Notes under the pieces: generated by a model
What the model was told of the DNA's origin: nothing
The model's database searches: none
What the model saw: only the letters and a program-made list of their open reading frames with translations
Position numbers and translations under genes: made by a program
Source: Pithys albifrons albifrons
Lineage: Eukaryota; Chordata; Aves; Passeriformes; Thamnophilidae
NCBI RefSeq assembly: GCF_047495875.1
Contig: NC_092462.1
Coordinates: 39,779,669 to 39,843,668, forward strand
Direction: 5' to 3'
Length of the DNA: 64,000 bases
Shown here: positions 58,681 to 64,000 of the stretch, piece by piece
Layout of the letters: each line of letters starts with the position of its first letter
Numbering within the stretch: the first letter of the stretch is position 1

Positions 58681-61600
58681 TCTAACTATGCCTAATTTGG
58701 GCAGGAGGGGAGGTGTGGAGGAGAGAAAAAATGAAGGAGACTTGGAAGTTCATGCATTTTTTTCAGAGAGCCTAATTCTCTTGCATTAGGCAGATACATT
58801 ATGGTGGTCTTGCCAGTACCAAAGAGAAATATAAAATAATGGAAATATGAGTGCATGTTATAAGGAAGATTATAAAATCCTATACTATGCACATAGCCAA
58901 AGTCTGTTTAACACAGTGTTATCAGTGTAACACCTTGCCTTGGATTTCAGCACTCACAAATCTTTGAAAAGAGAACCAAGGAGCCGAGAGTGTTCCACAA
59001 AGGCTTTTTTACTCAGTAGGGAAATGGAGATATCAGTACCATCAGGCATCAGGCATCTTAGCAACACACTCATTTTCTTTATTTGCAAGCAAGTAGTTCT
59101 CTTAAACAGATTTACAGAAGGGCAGATTAGAACTGCTAACAGCTGTGGGAATCAACATAACCTCTGTGTGGTTTTCCTTGATTGCAAGAATCTCACTATA
59201 AACCAGAATTGTATCTCTTTTGACTGATTATTCCTATATTTTACTTTAAACTCAGGCAGAACTACCTCTCATGGGCAAATTTAAATTCTTTTGCCACTTG
59301 CTCCTTCTAGGCAGACTATGTATCAACTGAATTTTTCCCACATGGTTGAAGGATGGGTGAGTATTTTTGCTACTTTTACTCAACTGTTAATTGTAAGTAG
59401 TCATTTCCCAATCCCAAGTTTATGCTTGTCTGTATTTGTTTTTTTCTCTTTGCTCAATGACCCATAATAAACTCTTTAATAGCCACATGTCTTTGGGGAA
59501 CACCTTTGAACACATTACAGTATACAGTAGTAATTAAGAATACATTTGGAAGCTGTTGCATGCTCAATCCTGATATTTATATGTTTCTAAATTCAGATAG
59601 ACATTAAACTGATTTTGCAACAGGCTTTCTCATGGATGGCTTTGAGCACCTCAGGAGCAGGTTGTGCACCAGCACATTTCTTACATAGCAATTGAAAACT
59701 TGAAGTACTGTAGCAGGAATTTCCATTCCTGTACATCACTGAATGGCATGCTTGGCGAGTTGTGAAAGTCACAAAAATGTCCAACCCAGAGGCAAATTTG
59801 AGACCTGAATCACAAAACATTGCTGCAAAGTATTTTTCAGCTGCTTTTCTGCAGCTGTAACTATGGCAAGAAGGCCTCTGCTACATATCAAAATATTGGG
59901 ATGGATATATTATCACTTTAAACAAGCTAAAAAGAGTTAAAAATTCCAGTGACTGGAATTCTGCTGATACTCAAACCTAGAGAATAAATAGTCCTAACAA
60001 CTTTTCTTCAGACTTTTATGGTGGCACTAAGGCTGCAAATGCACTTTTCATAACAAAAAAAATATATGGTGCCTAGTAAGTAGTTTATATATATCTCACT
60101 ATTTCAGAGAAGCCTTTGCATTTTGAATTACACAGGTACATGGGCTTATGCTTAAGAAGAAACATGTGGGTATTAAACTAAAAAAACCTCTGAATAAAAG
60201 AGCTATTCAAGTAACATGCACACATGTGAAGGCCAATTTCAAAAGCCAGAGAAACCATCTCACATGGCACTGAGTCATTGCTGAAAATCCTCACATGTAG
60301 GAGTATTATGAGATGCCACTGCATTATTCAAGTACAGAAACATGAATAACAGGTCCCATTTGATGTCCAGGAGAGCAAAGCACATCCTCTTAGTAACAGA
60401 TAAGAAAATATGCTTCAGTAAGTAACCGGTGCAATCCAGTAAGAAAAAAAGATGCCAACCATGAACTACAGAGGAAAGAAATATTAATAAATAAATATAC
60501 ATATTTTTTTAAAAATGCACAATAGTGAACTATTACAAAACCAAGTCTTTTCTAGCAAACAAAAAAACTCTGCCATAGTAAAGCACAATGTGGTATTTCC
60601 TCTCTCTCATTTTAATACAAATGCAGTATTTCAGCTATAAGCGTACTCACACAATTAGCATTATTGAACATGAAAAGAAATCTGTAGGTAATTATTGAAA
60701 GGATGATGTACATCAGCAGTGGGAAGGCAGTGTTCTCACTTTCACTCAGTGAATCATGCCGGAATGTTAGTTAGATTTCTTTAAACAGTTTTTTGTTTAC
60801 CATCTGTCTGTTAGTGATGAAACAGGAATAGTTATCATGCTCAAGTGAAAACAAATACAGAATTGAGCAATAACAGTATTCTATTTGAAATGTATCTGAG
60901 AAAAATTATGGCAATCAGGATATTAATTCATTATTTCTGGAAAGAGTCCATGCCTTAACCTTTATCACTTTAGGGATTACTGCAAGTTTGACGTGCCTGT
61001 CCATTTAAGAGATGTAAGAAACTTTGGTACCAACATGGCGACAAAAAAGCAAGGTGTGATGTAAGAAGTTTATCAGTTAAAGGGAGTATGGTGAGGAGCA
61101 AGAGCAGGGTAAGGGTCTAAGCCCCTGTCCTAAATTTGCTCCTTGGTCTAGCTGCCTAGCAGAGCTGCACAGGAAGTGTGTGCAACCAGATATTTCAAAG
61201 GTCTGGTCCTCCTTCTGTCCTAGAAAGTTTATAAAAATGTGATTTAATGACTACTTATGTGGTCACTGCCCCAAAGTCATGGTGCATAATACCTGTTAAA
61301 AGTGTAGGAGAAGACAGGAGAAAATGCCAGTTTTAAGTCTTTCCTTGTCCCTTCCTGGAGACTCCAGTTATTTAGTGTTAAGCTTGATGGTGTAAATTTC
61401 TTCCTCCTCATTCTATTTCTTCTTGCTGAGTTGATCAAGGTAGAGATGGAACTATTCAGAAGGTCAGACTCAATGTACAGCAATCATTTATGTTTCACTG
61501 GAAAGACAATACAGTATTTACTACTTCTAGGTTAATGAGCCTTTGTTTGATATATACTTTTTTCTTGTGACCTGCCTCTATGGATCATAAAGAGTTTTGC

Positions 61601-64000
61601 TCCTTGATGAAAAGAGGCAAAACCCCCAAAACCTAAACAGACCCACTGTATTTCCCTATGTTCTTTATTTAGAACTTCAGATGAATAGCCACAACAGAAG
61701 GAAAGGACACCTTTGCTCCCATCCATTGATGAACAAAGAGTATTCAGACACAAAAGAACTGTCTGCCTAATGGTCTCTAGTTAAAATTGGGAGTCATAAT
61801 TTTCTATAAACTTAGAATTGTTCATCTGACAGATTTGTCAAACAAGAAAATGTATTCTTTAGGAAAGAACTTTTAAATGCTATTATAAGTCCCATTCTCA
61901 TCCATGTAGATCCCAAGTTATTCAGAAGAGCATACTTTTTGGTGGAAAACGACACAAAGGTGCTTCACCTTGAGGATTTTTTGTAGTCATTGGTAGTGGT
62001 AGTCTTTTTTCCTATGGACTAAATTGGAGAAAGAAGACTCTACTGACTCACAGAGTGAAACAGCAGAGCCTCCTGGTCCCTGAGGCTCTTATGTAGCTAG
62101 TAAATAAATCTTAAATTGCCAGTTCTCATTATGTGATATGTCCTGAGCACAGGAATGGCAAACACATCCTAATGGGATGAAAGGCAGCTTTGCCTGAGGA
62201 CAGTTAGCATTTATTGGAAACAGGATGAACATAGTTTCATAGGTGGGGGAAAGATCTTCTATGGAACAAAGATATTTGTCCATTGGTTACATGATGACGA
62301 TATCATGATAACAACTACTGCTAAAATTATGTTTGTGTTTACCACTCATGTATAATTAAAACAGGGTTGTAATTTCCAGTTGTAGATGGGGTCCTTATGC
62401 CTTTAACAGAGGGTTTCTATATATAACTCTAATGCATAAGAAAAAAAATTGGAAAAATTTAGTGGTTACAGTGCAAAATAATTAGGGATCTAAGCAAATC
62501 TGTATGGGGTTTCAGAAAAACATTTCTTACTTTAATAAGGAGCCTGGATGTTAGCTGCTGGAGTAGATAGCAGAAGGAGTAGTATTTGCAGGACACATCT
62601 CTGGAATATCTAAAATATAAGAAACCTTGTAAGAAATCATGTGGGTCTGTGCTGCTATGACTGAAAACCATTGTGCCGGAAATGTCTATGTGCATATTAA
62701 GATTATTGCTCTTTGCCTTTTCCCTGCTTCAAAGTCAGATTTCCTGCAACATATACACAGTCAGCAAACCAGAATTTTTGAATGTATGGCATGAAAAAAG
62801 AATAAGAATTGCACTGATGATATTCCTTAGCTTCACTGTCTGCCTGCACTAATATTGCATGAAGTGGTTCAATAAAATCCCAGTGAAACAGAGATGAGAT
62901 GTGTATGTCTAGCAGAGCTGGCAAATCAGATACTTTAGCTGAACAGAAAAACCCTTCAAGTTCACATTTGATTCAAGAGCCTTCTCCCATAGAACACACA
63001 GCTTTTAGTTTGCTGCTGCATCAATTTCTTTGCTGCTTTGGCAAATTTTAGTCATGTGGAGAATCCTCCAAACAAAATTATTAAGTGTATGTTTGTATTT
63101 TAAATAAACCCTTTTCTCCTATGGCTGCTTTTAGACAAAAATTTGGGAGAAAAAGTGCTCCATTGAGACATCTCTGACCACCCTCCATGACAGGTCAGCA
63201 GATGGTGTCTTTAACTGATGAATCTGGCAACTTTTGGGGGTTAGTTGACTGAAAATGAAATATTATAAAGGGAAAATGGGCACTGTTTTCCAGCTACAGT
63301 TTCCTAGTGCCATCCAACAACAGCATAAATGAGGATTCAGTGCTGGTCAAAGAAGATTACTTCCTAACATGTGATTTGGGGCCATTAATCTCAGCTGACC
63401 ATCCTCCAGTTTCAGTCTGAAAAACATTTTAGCTCAGCAGGTGATGCTGTCAGAGACAAATGAACAAGATTAAAATAAAGTGATGTGGACAAAACAGACT
63501 GTCTCAAAATAAATCTTCCTGTACGCGGAAGCTAGTATGATTCTTTTGTTACTGGAAATGGCTAGTGGTTTTGTGAACTTAATCTAGCAGAATTAAGAAA
63601 AGTTTTTCTGTGAGAGAAAACTTTAAAAGAAATAGAACTTTCTTGAGACATAACTGGCATGTTTCTTGTAGAATTCAACTGAATTTTTCATGCTTTGCCT
63701 TATCTCAGGAACTCTTGTTTATATGGATTATAAAATGCATTACATCAAAAACTAAGAATGCTATTACTGGCTATGAAATTTCCATTCTTAATAGGGTCAC
63801 ACAGAAGTCAGATGACAAAAAACAGTATGCTTATTTGTCCAGAAACAGTCCAACTGTGTGAGCATGAGAAATGGTGGAGGAAAGGAGTGCCTGTGAATGG
63901 CACATGTGCACTGAATGATGATATTGAAAATAGTGGGAATGACTTCTGAGACATTGAGAGCAGTAGCATAATTTAAACAGCAAGAACTCACTTTTTAAAT
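58681..64000. other. Intergenic DNA, nothing recognised
   Basis: No TE family, exon, RNA gene or CpG-rich block recognised. ORFs up to 95 codons have no recognisable motif or splice context. Confidence 0.45.

Noticed and set aside
59593..59820. 75-codon cysteine-containing minus-strand ORF considered as an exon
   Set aside because: No splice signals or family resemblance could be supported.

Overview
The window looks like gene-poor, AT-rich nuclear DNA from a bird. The evidence is several CR1 LINE copies, one with the tandem 8-bp ATAGAATC-type 3' end, and solo or partial LTRs of avian endogenous retrovirus (ERV) families, including the ERVL-type group that begins TGTCCTGGTTTT and ends with a run related to ...AAACCA(A/C)GACA. 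The LTR types suggest a neoavian bird; I cannot name the species. I found no host protein-coding gene, no tRNA and no functional rRNA. Almost all ORFs of 60-220 codons look like chance ORFs or shadows of repeats. The only ORFs with recognisable protein content belong to the CR1 copy at 41751-43216 and a decayed ERV pol region at 47663-49262.

Layout. 1-5.0 kb is AT-rich intergenic DNA with an old CR1 piece (1021-1545) and a G-rich tract (about 2.5 kb). At 5.0-6.15 kb an old CR1 fragment abuts an LTR. 6.2-15.7 kb is unannotatable apart from a (TG)n hairpin and a perfect 26-bp palindrome at 8608-8633. 15.7-22.8 kb is a repeat-rich block: a CpG-rich LTR-like remnant followed by a possible primer-binding site, an internally deleted ERVL-type LTR, a solo LTR, a long decayed CR1 on the plus strand, a 5S-rRNA-derived SINE-like element, and another LTR. 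27.9-28.6 kb is a GC-rich LTR. 28.6-41.7 kb is mostly unique sequence with a few stretches that resemble conserved non-coding elements. 41.75-43.22 kb holds the best-preserved CR1 (minus strand, about 1.47 kb, one frameshift and one stop). 47.1-49.3 kb holds a 3' LTR, polypurine tract and RNase H/integrase remnant of an ERVL-like provirus on the minus strand. 55.4-57.9 kb is an LTR cluster: two LTRs in divergent orientation 43 bp apart, then a truncated ERVL-type LTR. The rest, to 64 kb, is intergenic.

There is no operon or pathway. The elements are independent insertions into what looks like a gene desert or a very large intron. The most unusual items are the 5S-derived SINE-like sequence, the perfect 26-bp palindrome, the divergent LTR pair with plausible target-site duplications, and candidate conserved non-coding elements near 29.4, 34.5, 44.6 and 58.5 kb. 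The latter need cross-species alignment, which I could not run.
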